A DNA stretch of 51,799 nucleotides from the NCBI RefSeq assembly GCF_014646635.1, contig NZ_BMNQ01000018.1, positions 1 to 51,799 of the forward strand, read 5' to 3'. The notes beneath the pieces are model-generated. The model worked only from the letters and a program-made list of their open reading frames with translations, was not told where the DNA came from and did no database searches. This DNA is from Lentibacillus kapialis. Lineage in GTDB: Bacteria; Bacillota; Bacilli; Bacillales; Amphibacillaceae. Shown one piece after another: positions 35,583 through 45,857 of the stretch; within the stretch, counting starts at the first letter, position 1, and every line of letters begins with the position of its first letter. The translations under genes and the position numbers were made by a program.

Positions 35583-36491
35583 TCAAGTTCCGTTATTTTG
35601 ATAGTCATCAATCATATGTTTTAAATCATCTCCGTCCTGCCGGATTTTTAAATCAAAATATAGAATGGCATATCCAACCGTAAATACCGTTGTTGTCAGT
35701 AAGGTAACCAGGTTCATAATAATCGAATATAAAACACTGTTGCCCAAAAGTGCAATTGAAACCGTTTCAATTGCAAAGCTTACTGCAAAAAATATGAGGA
35801 AAAAAACAATGTATATTCCGAAGGCTCTCCAGCTGTTCTCACGAGTCAAATGCCAGCTTTTACCTAATCCCGGAATATTATTTTCAAATACAGCCGTCCC
35901 CAGATAAAAACTCCAGCGAGTCAGGAAATAAGCTGCCGTAAATCCAACAGTAAGTAGAAGAAAAATCATAATCGCAATACCTGAGACCGGATCGGCAACC
36001 ATACTTAAAGTCCCGAAAATGATAATAACAACAAACGGGATGAAAATCATCGCAAAAAGAATGATTCCAAATATTAGACTGCTGCCTAATATAAGCCAAA
36101 ATTTTGCAAAGGCTTGCTTAACAACACGGCTTACCTCAAAATCATGTTGTGTTTTTAAGCGGGATACAGCCAAAAGAACCGCTGCCTGCGCCACGGGCAT
36201 GAAAATATATGTTAAAATTCCTACACCCATATTAGCAAAGTCCTCACTCAGCGTTGTATTGGCTGTTGCATTAAAACTGTTTAAGGCCTGATCAAACCAA
36301 TTGCTGCCGCTGCCCGCCTCTCTCAAAAAACTGTTTCCGATTAATAATAAAACCATTGATTGCAGTAAATAAAGCGGCCCAACTATCATTAAAACAATCA
36401 GGAAAAATTTAGAAAAATATTGTTTACATAATGTAAAAGCAGCATCAAGTATTTCCCCGAATCCCTTAGGTCTGTTCAACCGTTCATTCAA
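35583..36491 (-). CDS. multi-pass membrane protein of the MoxR cluster
   Basis: This protein has about six hydrophobic stretches and an N-terminal MNERLNRPKGFGEILDAAF that matches the usual start of this family. I therefore use the TTG at 36491 (302 aa), although GAGG is only 3 nt away. A longer frame with an ATG at 36545 has a poor ribosome site. It resembles glycerophosphoryl-diester-phosphodiesterase membrane-domain proteins but has no catalytic domain. It is the first gene of the operon and its function is unknown. Confidence 0.7.
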   Translation of the reverse strand: MNERLNRPKGFGEILDAAFTLCKQYFSKFFLIVLMIVGPLYLLQSMVLLLIGNSFLREAGSGSNWFDQALNSFNATANTTLSEDFANMGVGILTYIFMPVAQAAVLLAVSRLKTQHDFEVSRVVKQAFAKFWLILGSSLIFGIILFAMIFIPFVVIIIFGTLSMVADPVSGIAIMIFLLLTVGFTAAYFLTRWSFYLGTAVFENNIPGLGKSWHLTRENSWRAFGIYIVFFLIFFAVSFAIETVSIALLGNSVLYSIIMNLVTLLTTTVFTVGYAILYFDLKIRQDGDDLKHMIDDYQNNGT

Positions 36492-36661
36492 ATTCCTCAC
36501 GCCCCAATCTTTCAACACAAATCTATTCATTATTTTAACATTCACAATTCAACCATAGATTTTGGTGTTGACCCTTATATCAATTTCGGGAAGTATTTCC
36601 GGATAGTTTCAGTAATGAATGTACCCGGGACTTAGCCAGGCACCTTATCACTTTCGTATGA

Positions 36662-37795
36662 TTATTCTTGTCCGTCGGAAGCTTCATGTACAATAGCAGC
36701 CACAAGCTCTGTAACTTTCACAAGAGCGTCAACTGGAATCCGTTCATCTGTTGTATGGATTTCTTCGTAACCAACAGCCAAGTTGACAGTTGGTATTCCA
36801 AGTCCGGAAATGACATTTGCATCACTTCCGCCACCGCTTTTTTGCAAATTGCTTTCAAGACCGAGTGTTTTTGCAGCATTCCGGGCCACTGCAACGACTT
36901 TGTCATCGGTATCCAGGCTGAATCCCGGATACATGATTTGAACATCCACTTCAGCACCGCCGCCATAATCACTCGCAACACTTTCAAACGTCTCTTTCAT
37001 CTTAGTAACCTGCTTTTCCATCTTTTCAGGCACGAGTGAACGGGCTTCCGCGACGATCTCAACACGATCAGCGACGATATTAGTCTGTTTGCCGCCTTCA
37101 AACCGTCCAATATTGGCTGTCGTTTCATCATCAATTCGGCCGAGCGGCATTTTGGCTATGGCTTTTGCAGCAAGTCTAATCGCTGAAACACCCTTTTCGG
37201 GTGCAAGACCTGCATGAGCGGTTTTGCCTTTCATGACAGCATATATTTTCGCTTGAGTTGGTGCTGCAACTATGATGTCGCCAACAGCACCATTGCTGTC
37301 AATAGCAAACCCGTACTTTGCATTAATTAGCGTTCCATCAAGGGATTTGGCACCGAGAAGCCCGGATTCTTCTCCAACGGTTATGATGAACTGAATATCG
37401 CCATGTTCGCTATCTTGTTCTTTTAACGCGCGAATAGTTTCCAAAATGGCAGCGAGCCCTGCTTTGTCATCCGCCCCAAGAACCGTCGTACCATCCGAGA
37501 CAATATAACCGTCTTTAATGGATGGTGTAACACCTTTTCCGGGCACTACCGTATCCATATGGGAGGTAAAATAAATCGGATCAGCATGTTTCTCGTTGCC
37601 CTTTAGTGTGCAGATTAGATTTCCGGCACCGTGACCCGTTTTACTTTTACTGTCATCTTCAATGACATCCAGTCCAAGCTCTTTAAATTTCCGTGTCAAG
37701 ATTTCAGCGATTTCAGCTTCACACCCTGTTTCCGAATCAATCTGAACCAGTTCAAAAAATTCGTCGATCAATCTCTCCTGGTTGATAGAAATCAT
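36662..37795 (-). CDS. M20 family metallopeptidase, PepT-like (YqjE)
   Basis: This 377-residue zinc peptidase of the M20 family is most like tripeptidase T. Metal ligands are H79 and D81 (SHMDTVVPG), D109-D110 (GADDKAGLAA) and E142-E143 (GEESGLLGAK). The dimerisation domain is inserted in the middle. The ribosome site GAGGAGG is strong. It corresponds to B. subtilis yqjE by position and family. The peptide substrate is unknown. Confidence 0.88.
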   Translation of the reverse strand: MISINQERLIDEFFELVQIDSETGCEAEIAEILTRKFKELGLDVIEDDSKSKTGHGAGNLICTLKGNEKHADPIYFTSHMDTVVPGKGVTPSIKDGYIVSDGTTVLGADDKAGLAAILETIRALKEQDSEHGDIQFIITVGEESGLLGAKSLDGTLINAKYGFAIDSNGAVGDIIVAAPTQAKIYAVMKGKTAHAGLAPEKGVSAIRLAAKAIAKMPLGRIDDETTANIGRFEGGKQTNIVADRVEIVAEARSLVPEKMEKQVTKMKETFESVASDYGGGAEVDVQIMYPGFSLDTDDKVVAVARNAAKTLGLESNLQKSGGGSDANVISGLGIPTVNLAVGYEEIHTTDERIPVDALVKVTELVAAIVHEASDGQE

Positions 37796-37967
37796 AATGA
37801 ATGCCTCCTCATTTGTTTAAAAAAGTATTATTGCCATTTATGTGCTCGTCGGGTTTCTTCTGTTTGCGACCAGGCATTTATTCACATACGTGGTAATTCA
37901 GAAATCATACTTGTCCATTTGGTAAATTAGCGGTAAAATACAAGTCAGGATAAGGACTTAAGGAGGT

Positions 37968-38111
37968 ATGAATTTGGTTAAAAACCAAACTAAAATGCAA
38001 GCACCGAGAAAAAAATCCAAGCGCGAACGAAGACTAAAAATTATCATATATCTTATGATCCTGGCAATGATACTGTCGACACTGACAATGGGACTGTCAA
38101 TGTTTATCTAA
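37968..38111 (+). CDS. Prli42-like stressosome anchor peptide
   Basis: This small protein of 45-47 residues has a basic N-terminus (KKSKRERRLK) followed by one helix (IIIYLMILAMILSTLTMGL). That is the layout of Prli42, the membrane miniprotein that tethers the stressosome in Listeria and related bacteria. AGGAGG lies at 37961-37966. The ATG at 37968 is only 2 nt away, while a TTG at 37974 is better spaced. It ends in a strong terminator. Similarity is by length and pattern. Confidence 0.72.
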   Translation: MNLVKNQTKMQAPRKKSKRERRLKIIIYLMILAMILSTLTMGLSMFI

Positions 38112-38147
38112 GATCAGTAAGGCGCGGTCATCGCTAACCGATTGCAG

Positions 38148-38180
38148 AAGACTGGAATTTACATATTCCGGTCTTTTTTT
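38148..38180 (+). terminator. rho-independent terminator after prli42-like gene
   Basis: AAGACTGGAAT (38148-38158) and ATTCCGGTCTT (38165-38175) form an 11-bp stem with one G-U pair, followed by T5. It overlaps the 3' end of the convergent yqjA gene. Confidence 0.85.
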
Positions 38181-39145
38181 ACTCTCCTTTTTTCGGGTAC
38201 ATCGCTTTTTTTAAATTTTTTCTTCAGCAGCAAGTAGTCTTCAATTTCATGCAACAGTCTGAATAAATTAGCCCTTGTTTCAAATTCTTCTTGTGTCTTC
38301 GGCAGCTCCTCACGATCAAACGTTTTCCGCAGTTCTTCCAATTCATCCAAATAGACTGTTGCTGTATTACCAGGATGAACATTATCAGCTAACTTTTCAA
38401 AAAAACTGGCAATTTTTACAGAAATGGCGTCACTGTTGGGCAATCTACTTACTAATGGGAGCATTTTTTCCAGCAATTCCAGCTGCTTGTTTCGCATCTG
38501 AAAATAGTCACGATAAGGGTGCTCGTTTCGCAATAAATGATTTTCTTTATCCAATAATACCAAATCCATCGCATCCTGTAATATATCCTCAGACACTTTC
38601 AGTTCTTTTCCATCCCAATTTTCGTTTTTGTTACGTATATATAAGGCAATTTCATTCAATATAATCTGAAAATGATACTCGAGTTCATCCTGTTTCTGTT
38701 TTAACTGTGTATCGAAACTCGGCATATATAAATTGACAAGTAATGCCGTGCCAATACCGATTATAATGAGAAAAAACTGCCCTGTTAAGAAAGAAAACGA
38801 GATATGACCGGCACTGTACAAATTCAGGATGATAACTGAGCTGGTCGCAATTCCCGGCGTGACTTTCAGCCAAACAGTGACAGGTATGAAAAAGGCCAGC
38901 ATAATACCAATAACGACTGGATGATAACCTATTAGTTCAAAAAAAATGATCGAAAATAAAGCAGCTGTCACACAAGCCAAAAAACGATGCCAAGCACTCA
39001 GGACGGAACGTTTCCGGGAAGGTTGAATACACAAAATCGTCAGTATCCCAGCAGAAACAAAATTAGTCAAACCAAAAACCTGAGCAATAGAAATCGAAAT
39101 GGGAGTGCCTATTGCTGTTTTGATTGTACGCGAGCCTATTTTCAC
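38159..39145 (-). CDS. yqjA: aromatic acid exporter family protein (YqjA)
   Basis: This 328-residue membrane protein has five or so helices in the first half, starting TAIGTPISISIAQVFGL. A soluble coiled-coil-like C-terminal domain (ArAE_1_C) follows. The family (FUSC/ArAE) is thought to export aromatic or small acids, but the substrate is unproven. The start is a GTG at 39145 with AAGGAG 8 nt upstream. Confidence 0.87.
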   Translation of the reverse strand: MKIGSRTIKTAIGTPISISIAQVFGLTNFVSAGILTILCIQPSRKRSVLSAWHRFLACVTAALFSIIFFELIGYHPVVIGIMLAFFIPVTVWLKVTPGIATSSVIILNLYSAGHISFSFLTGQFFLIIIGIGTALLVNLYMPSFDTQLKQKQDELEYHFQIILNEIALYIRNKNENWDGKELKVSEDILQDAMDLVLLDKENHLLRNEHPYRDYFQMRNKQLELLEKMLPLVSRLPNSDAISVKIASFFEKLADNVHPGNTATVYLDELEELRKTFDREELPKTQEEFETRANLFRLLHEIEDYLLLKKKFKKSDVPEKRRVKKDRNM

Positions 39146-39263
39146 GTTTATTTCTCCTTAAGCAATAATGCCGCCCTAAGGTGCGCGGAGTATATTTCCA
39201 GAGCGGTGTATACGCTCTAGTTAGTTCGGTTTTTTCCTCAATAAAACTACTTTTGTCCAAGGC

Positions 39264-39343
39264 TCCTAGTCTCGCCTTATAGCGAGTGCCAAAGCTTTCT
39301 TATAGCTCATCCATAATCTTCTATACTTTTTGACGTTATAAAA
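39264..39343 (+). repeat. dispersed ~93-bp repeat, degenerate copy E
   Basis: This copy matches the others from CTCGCCTTATAGCGAGTGCC through the CTTATAGCTCATCCATAAT block to TTTTTGACGTTATAAAA. The first arm has changed from GGCATTCGC to a diverged sequence, so its dyad is weaker. It is intergenic, between yqjA and the bacilliredoxin gene. Another stem (GGGCTG / CAGCCC, 39346-39375) follows directly. Confidence 0.7.
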
Positions 39344-39344
39344 T

Positions 39345-39376
39345 AGGGCTGACCCTTTTTATGTTGAGACAGCCCC
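39345..39376 (-). terminator. probable terminator after brxB
   Basis: On the minus strand GGGCTG...CAGCCC (39346-39351 and 39370-39375) is followed by a TATTTTATAACG tail. It lies 20 bp after the brxB stop. The 18-base loop is long, so it is only a probable terminator. Repeat copy E follows on the other side. Confidence 0.5.
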
Positions 39377-39395
39377 ATACTATAAAACATTATAT

Positions 39396-39827
39396 TTAGA
39401 CTTCTTCACAATGATCGTCGAATACTTTTTGCAGCTTGCCGACTACATCCATTGCACTATAGCCTTCAATGTCAGAGCGTTCAAGCATTGTAACAACTTC
39501 ACCGTCTTTTAAGAATGCAAAAGATGGTGATGATGGCGGATAGCCTTCAAAATATTCTCTGGCTTTTTCAGTTGCTTCGCGGTCTTGTCCGGCAAACACT
39601 GTCACCAAGTGGTCCGGCCGTTTATCGTAATGAATTGCATTGGCCGCTGCAGGACGGGCAACACCGCCGGCACATCCGCATGTCGAATTAACCATAACCA
39701 ACGTTGAGCCTTGACGCTTCATTGCTTCCTCAACCGACTCAGATGTTGTCAATTCTTCGTAACCGGCATCGCGCACATCTTCACGGGCAGCGTTTACAAC
39801 GTCCTCCATGAATAAGTTGAAATCCAT
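39396..39827 (-). CDS. brxB: bacilliredoxin (BrxB/YqiW type)
   Basis: This 143-residue thioredoxin-like protein removes bacillithiol from oxidised protein thiols. The active-site motif is C50-G51-C52 in [16 protein letters not shown], and the family ending DDHCEEV is conserved. I use the ATG at 39827 (MDFNLFMED), aligned with B. subtilis YqiW. An earlier ATG (39839) abuts the GGGG. It stands alone, upstream of the bkd block. Confidence 0.92.
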   Translation of the reverse strand: MDFNLFMEDVVNAAREDVRDAGYEELTTSESVEEAMKRQGSTLVMVNSTCGCAGGVARPAAANAIHYDKRPDHLVTVFAGQDREATEKAREYFEGYPPSSPSFAFLKDGEVVTMLERSDIEGYSAMDVVGKLQKVFDDHCEEV

Positions 39828-39998
39828 ATGTGAATCCATCCCCTTTTATTTAATAATTGATGTTACTACAATTACCTTACCAAGTTTACTGGCAGATTTC
39901 AATTTAGAAACCTTTGAAATGGCATGGCTCGATAATCGTTGAACACGATCCGCTAAAAACTGAACAGCGGAGATTATGGGGACAGGGGTACTCGACGT

Positions 39999-41240
39999 CT
40001 AATATATACTGGTTGTGTCCGCATTGGTATTTTCCACGATTTCTTTTAGACGGGCTAAAAACTGACCAACAATCAATCCATCCAGAACCCTGTGGTCAAG
40101 GGATAAACATAAGTTAACCATATCACGTGCAGCAAACATATCATTTATGATGACCGGCCGTTTAACAATTGATTCTACCTGTAATATCGCAGCCTGCGGG
40201 TGATTGATGACACCCATCGATTGGACAGAACCAAATGATCCGGTATTGTTAACTGTAAACGTTCCTCCCTGCATGTCCTCTGACGTCAATTTTCCGGATC
40301 GTGCCCTTATTGCCAAATCATTAATGTCTCTGGCAACACCTTTGATGCTTTTCTCGTCAGCATTTTTAATAACCGGTACAAACAGTTCATTGTCTTTTGC
40401 TACTGCGATGGACAGGTTGATATTTTTATGCTGAATAATCTTGTCTCCTGCCCAAGTACTGTTCAGTTGAGGGAATTCCTTCAGCGCCTGAGCTACGGCT
40501 TTTACAAAAAACGCAAAGAATGTCAGACTGTACCCTTCATTTTGTTTGAATTCTTCTTTGACTATATTCCGATAACGGACCAAATCCGTAACATCGGCTT
40601 CAACCGCCATCCATGCATGCGGTATCTCCTGGGTGGATTTCACCATATTTTGTGCAATGGCTTTTCTGACACCGGTAACCGGAATCTCGACGTCGCCTTT
40701 TTGTGCCTGGTGATCAGAAGCAGACAGCTGCTCATCCTCTGTCTCGCTTTTCGGTGCAGCCGGTTTATCATTTGAAGCTATCAGTTTTTCAATATCTTTT
40801 CGTGTAATTCTTCCGCCTCGGCCCGAGCCTTCAACCTGTTGCAGATCGATGTCATTTTCCTGGGCAAGTTTCATGACAGCCGGTGAATAACGTTTTTTCA
40901 TCGACCGCTCAGCTGCATTATCTTCGTCTTTCACTGCTGATGTATTGTGCTCTTTCCCAGTTTGATCGGATGCTTGGGATTCACCACCGGATGACTCCCC
41001 TTTTGTATCGATATAACACATGAGATTACCAACTCGAACGGTATCTCCCTCCTGCGCTACAAGCTCCTTAATGGTACCTGAAAATGATGACGGTACTTCA
41101 GCATTGACTTTATCAGTCATAACTTCTGCAATCGGATCATATTTATTGACTTTGTCCCCTGCACCAACGAGCCAGGAACTGATGGTTCCTTCGGTGACAC
41201 TCTCTCCCAGCTGTGGCATATTGATTTTTTCGGTTGCCAT
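39999..41240 (-). CDS. bkdB: branched-chain 2-oxoacid dehydrogenase E2
   Basis: This dihydrolipoyl acyltransferase core of the branched-chain keto acid dehydrogenase is 413 residues long. A single lipoyl domain carries K44 (VMTDKVNAEV). A flexible linker, an E1/E3-binding domain (YSPAVMKLAQENDIDLQQV) and the catalytic domain with active-site HRVLDG follow. It is the last gene of the operon, 28 bp after bkdAB. Confidence 0.95.
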   Translation of the reverse strand: MATEKINMPQLGESVTEGTISSWLVGAGDKVNKYDPIAEVMTDKVNAEVPSSFSGTIKELVAQEGDTVRVGNLMCYIDTKGESSGGESQASDQTGKEHNTSAVKDEDNAAERSMKKRYSPAVMKLAQENDIDLQQVEGSGRGGRITRKDIEKLIASNDKPAAPKSETEDEQLSASDHQAQKGDVEIPVTGVRKAIAQNMVKSTQEIPHAWMAVEADVTDLVRYRNIVKEEFKQNEGYSLTFFAFFVKAVAQALKEFPQLNSTWAGDKIIQHKNINLSIAVAKDNELFVPVIKNADEKSIKGVARDINDLAIRARSGKLTSEDMQGGTFTVNNTGSFGSVQSMGVINHPQAAILQVESIVKRPVIINDMFAARDMVNLCLSLDHRVLDGLIVGQFLARLKEIVENTNADTTSIY

Positions 41241-41268
41241 TTTATACCCTCCCTTTGGCAGTTAATCG

Positions 41269-42252
41269 TTAAAATTCAGCAAGTTCCCTGATGGCTTTTT
41301 CAACTTTATCAGGATTCATCATAAAGTACTTTTCCAAGGCTGGAGAAAATGGCATTGCCGGTATATCAGGACCGGCAAGACGCTGAATTGGAGAATCAAG
41401 GTCAAACAGACAGTTTTCCGCTATAATAGCTGCCACTTCTCCGATAATGCTTCCTTCTTTATTATCTTCTGTGACAAGAAGAACTTTTCCGGTTTTCTGT
41501 GCTGCATCAATAATGGCATTCTGATCGAGCGGGTACACAGTACGCAAATCAAGAATATGTGTGTCTATACCTTCTTCTCCAAGTTTTTCGGCCGCTTGAA
41601 GTGCAAAATGGACTGACAGACCATATGTGATGACCGTTACATCACTTCCTTCTCGCTTAACATCTGCCTTACCGATCGGCAGAACATAGTCATTTTCTGG
41701 TACATCGCTTTTCAATAGGCGGTATGCCCGCTTATGTTCAAAGAAGAGCACCGGGTCGTTATCGCGAATGGAAGCTTTCAAAAGTCCTTTTACATCATAA
41801 GGTGTTGATGGCATGACAATCTTTAAGCCCGGTTGGTTGGCGAATATTGCTTCAACTGATTGCGAATGATATAACGCACCATGTACCCCACCGCCATACG
41901 GCGCTCGAATGGTCATTGGAACATTCCAGTCATTATTAGAACGGTAGCGCATTTTAGCAGCTTCGGAAATAATTTGATTAATAGCTGGCATGATGAAGTC
42001 GGCAAACTGCATTTCCGCAACTGGACGCATCCCATACATAGCAGCCCCAATTCCGACGCCTGCAATGGCTGATTCTGCAAGCGGCGTATCCAGAACACGA
42101 TAGTCCCCGAATTCATCATGCAACCCCTTTGTTGCTCCAAACACGCCTCCTTTTTTACCGATATCTTCTCCAAGGATAAACACTTTTTCGTCGCGCTGCA
42201 TTTCTTCACGTAAGGCAACAGTCACTGCCTGAATATAGGACATTACTGGCAT
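41269..42252 (-). CDS. bkdAB: branched-chain 2-oxoacid dehydrogenase E1 beta
   Basis: This beta subunit of the thiamine-diphosphate E1 component is 327 residues long, with a transketolase pyrimidine-binding region (EDIGKKGGVFGATKGL, DTPLAESAIAGVGIGAAM) and a C-terminal transketolase domain. It begins 2 bp after bkdAA ends, so the two subunits are coupled. Confidence 0.95.
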   Translation of the reverse strand: MPVMSYIQAVTVALREEMQRDEKVFILGEDIGKKGGVFGATKGLHDEFGDYRVLDTPLAESAIAGVGIGAAMYGMRPVAEMQFADFIMPAINQIISEAAKMRYRSNNDWNVPMTIRAPYGGGVHGALYHSQSVEAIFANQPGLKIVMPSTPYDVKGLLKASIRDNDPVLFFEHKRAYRLLKSDVPENDYVLPIGKADVKREGSDVTVITYGLSVHFALQAAEKLGEEGIDTHILDLRTVYPLDQNAIIDAAQKTGKVLLVTEDNKEGSIIGEVAAIIAENCLFDLDSPIQRLAGPDIPAMPFSPALEKYFMMNPDKVEKAIRELAEF

Positions 42253-42254
42253 GA

Positions 42255-43259
42255 CTAACTCTCCCCCTGCTCTTCATAAACATATTTAAGTACCGACTCA
42301 GGTTCGGGATAAACAGCATTTTCTGCGTAGTCTGTCGCTTCATTAACGATTGATTCAATTTCGCTGAGAATATCCTGTTCTTGTTCCTCCGTCAGTATCC
42401 CGCCTTCTTTTAAATAAGCAGCAAATGAAAAGATAGAATCATTTTTCTTTGCTTCCTCCACTTCAGCACTTTCCCGATATTGGCGATCGTCGTCATCACT
42501 TGAATGGGCCGTAAACCGATAGGAAATTGCCTCTATAAGAGTCGGTCCTTCTCCATTTATAGCACGTTCCCGCGCTTGTTTAACGTTTTCGTATACGGCC
42601 AGCGGATCATTGCCGTCAACTGTTATACCAGGCATACCATAACTTTGACCCCGATCTGAAACATTAGCGCTTGCAATTTGTTTATCCTGCGGGACCGATA
42701 TGGCATATTTGTTGTTTTCGACCATCGTTATAACAGGCAGCTTATGAACACCGGCAAAGTTCAATCCTTCATGAAAATCACCTTGATTGGAAGATCCTTC
42801 ACCTAGTGTGACAAACGATACAAAATTTTCCTTTTCCATTTTGGCAGCAAGTGCGATACCAACAGCATGCGGAAGCTGCGTCGTAACAGGTGATGACTGA
42901 CTCAGGATTCGATTGCTCTTTTGACCGAAATGGCTTGGCATTTGTCTGCCGCCTGAATTGGGGTCTTCTTCTTTTGCAAACGCTGAAAGCATCAATTCTT
43001 TAGCTGTCATTCCGAATGCAAGCACGACGCCCATATCCCGATAATAAGGTGAAACATAATCTTCTTCTCGATTGAGCGCAAAAGATGCACCCACCTGTGA
43101 TGCCTCCTGTCCTTGACACGAAATGACAAACGGTATCTTTCCGGCGCGGTTCAACAACCACATCCGTTCGTCGATTTTACGGGCTAAAAGCATATGCCTG
43201 TAAATATCGATTGCTTGTTCGTCTGTTAATCCCAGTGATTTATGGCGATTTTTTGCCAT
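42255..43259 (-). CDS. bkdAA: branched-chain 2-oxoacid dehydrogenase E1 alpha
   Basis: This alpha subunit of E1 is 334 residues long. The thiamine-diphosphate motif GEGSSNQGDFHEGLNFAGVHKLPV...NN is complete, and there is a phosphorylation-loop-like YRFTAHSSDDDDRQYR. I use the ATG at 43259 with GGAGGGAAAG upstream; a longer frame lacks family similarity. It lies 35 bp after lpdV. Confidence 0.94.
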   Translation of the reverse strand: MAKNRHKSLGLTDEQAIDIYRHMLLARKIDERMWLLNRAGKIPFVISCQGQEASQVGASFALNREEDYVSPYYRDMGVVLAFGMTAKELMLSAFAKEEDPNSGGRQMPSHFGQKSNRILSQSSPVTTQLPHAVGIALAAKMEKENFVSFVTLGEGSSNQGDFHEGLNFAGVHKLPVITMVENNKYAISVPQDKQIASANVSDRGQSYGMPGITVDGNDPLAVYENVKQARERAINGEGPTLIEAISYRFTAHSSDDDDRQYRESAEVEEAKKNDSIFSFAAYLKEGGILTEEQEQDILSEIESIVNEATDYAENAVYPEPESVLKYVYEEQGES

Positions 43260-43294
43260 TAGCTTTCCCTCCCCTGAATTCACAAGTTAAACTG

Positions 43295-44716
43295 TTAATT
43301 ATGGATTTGTTTTCCTTCTACAGCCATTGCTGCTTCTCCCATCACTTCCGAAAGCGTCGGGTGCGGATGAATACTGTGTGAGATTTCCCAAGGTGTTGCA
43401 TCAAGCACTTTGGCCAGCCCCGCTTCCGATATCATATCAGTCGCATGGGGTCCTACCATATGAACACCAAGCAAATCCTCAGTCTGCTTATCGGCAATTA
43501 TTTTGACAAATCCGTCCGATTCACCATGCACTAACGCTTTACCATTTGCTTTGAAAGGAAATTTCCCGATTTTGATGTCAAATCCCAGATCGCTTGCCTG
43601 TTTTTCGGTCAAACCAACGCTGGCTGCCTCCGGATTGGAATAAATACATGACGGAATGGTGTCATATTCCAGCGGTAATGGATTTTGATCCGCCATATGC
43701 TCAACAGCTGCGATGCCTTCGTGAGACGCCACATGCGCAAGTTGCATTCCGCCGATTACATCGCCGATCGCATAGATATGTGATTCTTTTGTCTGGTAAA
43801 ATTCATTTGTTTGAATAAAGCCTTTATCAACAACAATATCCGTGTTTTGCAACCCCAGGTTTGACGTGATTGCTTCCCGGCCGACAGAAACAAGCATCCT
43901 GTCTGCTGAATATATTTCATTGTCATTATTAACTTCCGCCTCTATTTGCACGCCATTTTTCTTTTGAAGCGTCTTGGGCAATAGTTTGGCACTTTTAATA
44001 AACTGAATACCTTTCTTCTTTAGCTCTGTTTCAATCTCTCTGGCAACAGCCGCATCTTCTGTTGGCAAAATTTGATCCATGTATTCTATTACGGTTACAT
44101 CAACGCCAAAATCCGAAAGCATTGATGCCCACTCAATGCCGATAACGCCACCGCCCACGATAAGTATTGAGGATGGCAATTCACTCATGTTAAGCGCCTC
44201 GTCGGAACTCATCACAATTGTGCCGTCCAGTTCCAGTCCCGGCAGTGATTTCGGCTTAGAACCGGTCGCAATCAGCACATTTTTTGGTACGAGCATGGTA
44301 TTTTCGTCACCATTTGCATATTCAATAGATATTGTGCCAGGCATCGGCGAAAAAATACTGGGACCTAAAATACGGCCAAATCCTTCATAAACATCGATTT
44401 TGCCCTTTTTCATCAAACCTAGTACACCTTGTTGAAGTGTTTTGATAATACTGTTCTTCCGCTCCTGTACTTTGGTAAAGTTTAAGGTAACACCCGATGT
44501 TTCTACACCGTACTCATTCGCTTCCTTTGTTTGTTTAAAAACCTCTGCACTTCTTAGCAACGATTTTGAAGGGATACAGCCTCTGTTCAAGCATGTTCCG
44601 CCAAGATCGCCTTTTTCAACAACAGCAACCTGCATCCCTAGCTGTGAGGCACGTATAGCAGCCACATACCCGCCTGTCCCGCCTCCGAGTACAACTAAAT
44701 CATATTCGTTCGCCAT
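43295..44716 (-). CDS. lpdV: dihydrolipoyl dehydrogenase E3 (bkd)
   Basis: This FAD/NAD enzyme reoxidises dihydrolipoamide in the bkd complex. The redox disulphide is C42-LNRG-C47, the FAD fold begins [15 protein letters not shown], and the C-terminal catalytic HPHPTLSE is intact. I use the ATG at 44716 (473 aa), the length of B. subtilis LpdV. It begins 17 bp before the buk stop. Confidence 0.94.
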   Translation of the reverse strand: MANEYDLVVLGGGTGGYVAAIRASQLGMQVAVVEKGDLGGTCLNRGCIPSKSLLRSAEVFKQTKEANEYGVETSGVTLNFTKVQERKNSIIKTLQQGVLGLMKKGKIDVYEGFGRILGPSIFSPMPGTISIEYANGDENTMLVPKNVLIATGSKPKSLPGLELDGTIVMSSDEALNMSELPSSILIVGGGVIGIEWASMLSDFGVDVTVIEYMDQILPTEDAAVAREIETELKKKGIQFIKSAKLLPKTLQKKNGVQIEAEVNNDNEIYSADRMLVSVGREAITSNLGLQNTDIVVDKGFIQTNEFYQTKESHIYAIGDVIGGMQLAHVASHEGIAAVEHMADQNPLPLEYDTIPSCIYSNPEAASVGLTEKQASDLGFDIKIGKFPFKANGKALVHGESDGFVKIIADKQTEDLLGVHMVGPHATDMISEAGLAKVLDATPWEISHSIHPHPTLSEVMGEAAMAVEGKQIHN

Positions 44717-45824
44717 TGACTGTTGAACACTCCTCTCCGTTTTGGTTAGCTGGATATTCTTTTGCAGGTTCTTCATTTCTAAGCACCCGCAGTGTTCCTT
44801 CGTTGAGCGCCTGCAGCTCATCTTCCCCAGGATAAACAATGGTATCGGCAATCCAATCAACCCGTTCGGTTATCAGTTGGACAAACTTTTTTCCGTAGGC
44901 CAGTCCTCCCGTCAATACGATAGCATCCACCTTTCCCGCAAGCACTGTCCCCATTGATCCAATTTCTTTAGAGACCTGATACGCCATGGCATCATAAATG
45001 TGTGCTGCATAATTATCACCACCTGCGATACGGTGTTCCACTTCAATAGCGTCATTTGTGTGCAGATAAGCCATCAGGCCTCCCCCTCCAACAAGTTTTT
45101 TCATAACTTCGTCAAGGTAAAACTGCCCTGAAAAGCACATGGATACTAAATCGCCAACAGGAGTTGTACCGGCACGTTCGGGAGAGAATGGTCCATCTCC
45201 ATGAAGACCATTGTTGACATCGATCACCTGTCCATTTTTATGCGCCCCAATCGTAATGCCTCCGCCCATATGTGTGACAATCAAATTCGCTTCTGTGTAA
45301 TCTTTTCCAAGCTCATTTGCCGCTTTTCTTGCCGCAGCTTTTTGGTTTAAGGCATGAAATATACTTTTTCGGGGAATTTCAGGTACCCCTGACACCCTGG
45401 CAATTTCATGGAGCTCATCGACAACAACCGGATCAACAATAAATGAGGGGATGTTTAATCCGCTGGCTATTTCATAGGCTATGATTCCACCTAAATTCGA
45501 TGCATGCTGTCCGTTATGGCCTATTTTTAAATCCTGCAGCATGATTTCATTCACTTCATAAGTACCGCCTTCAATCGGACGCAAAAGACCCCCGCGAGCG
45601 CAAACGGCATTTAATTTGGAAATATTAATCCCTTCATAATCCAATTGTTCCAATAAAATTTGTTTACGGAATGCATATTGGTCTATGATTCGCTTATATT
45701 TGGACAGTTCCTCTATGCTGTGTTTGATGCTTCTTTCAAAAATACAATGTTCTCCGTCAAAAACGCCGATTTTAGTTGAGGTTGATCCCGGGTTTATGAC
45801 GAGGACACGCAATGTTTGCTGCAT
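44700..45824 (-). CDS. buk: butyrate kinase
   Basis: Butyrate kinase converts (branched) acyl-phosphate and ADP to the acid and ATP. The 374-residue protein of the acetokinase superfamily has [14 protein letters not shown] near the N-terminus and [13 protein letters not shown] in the core. Its partner phosphotransbutyrylase (ptb), which makes acyl-phosphate, is absent from the operon here. It lies 33 bp after bcd. Confidence 0.93.
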   Translation of the reverse strand: MQQTLRVLVINPGSTSTKIGVFDGEHCIFERSIKHSIEELSKYKRIIDQYAFRKQILLEQLDYEGINISKLNAVCARGGLLRPIEGGTYEVNEIMLQDLKIGHNGQHASNLGGIIAYEIASGLNIPSFIVDPVVVDELHEIARVSGVPEIPRKSIFHALNQKAAARKAANELGKDYTEANLIVTHMGGGITIGAHKNGQVIDVNNGLHGDGPFSPERAGTTPVGDLVSMCFSGQFYLDEVMKKLVGGGGLMAYLHTNDAIEVEHRIAGGDNYAAHIYDAMAYQVSKEIGSMGTVLAGKVDAIVLTGGLAYGKKFVQLITERVDWIADTIVYPGEDELQALNEGTLRVLRNEEPAKEYPANQNGEECSTVNGERI

Positions 45825-45857
45825 TGGCGGATTACCTCCGTAACATTTTCAAACACG

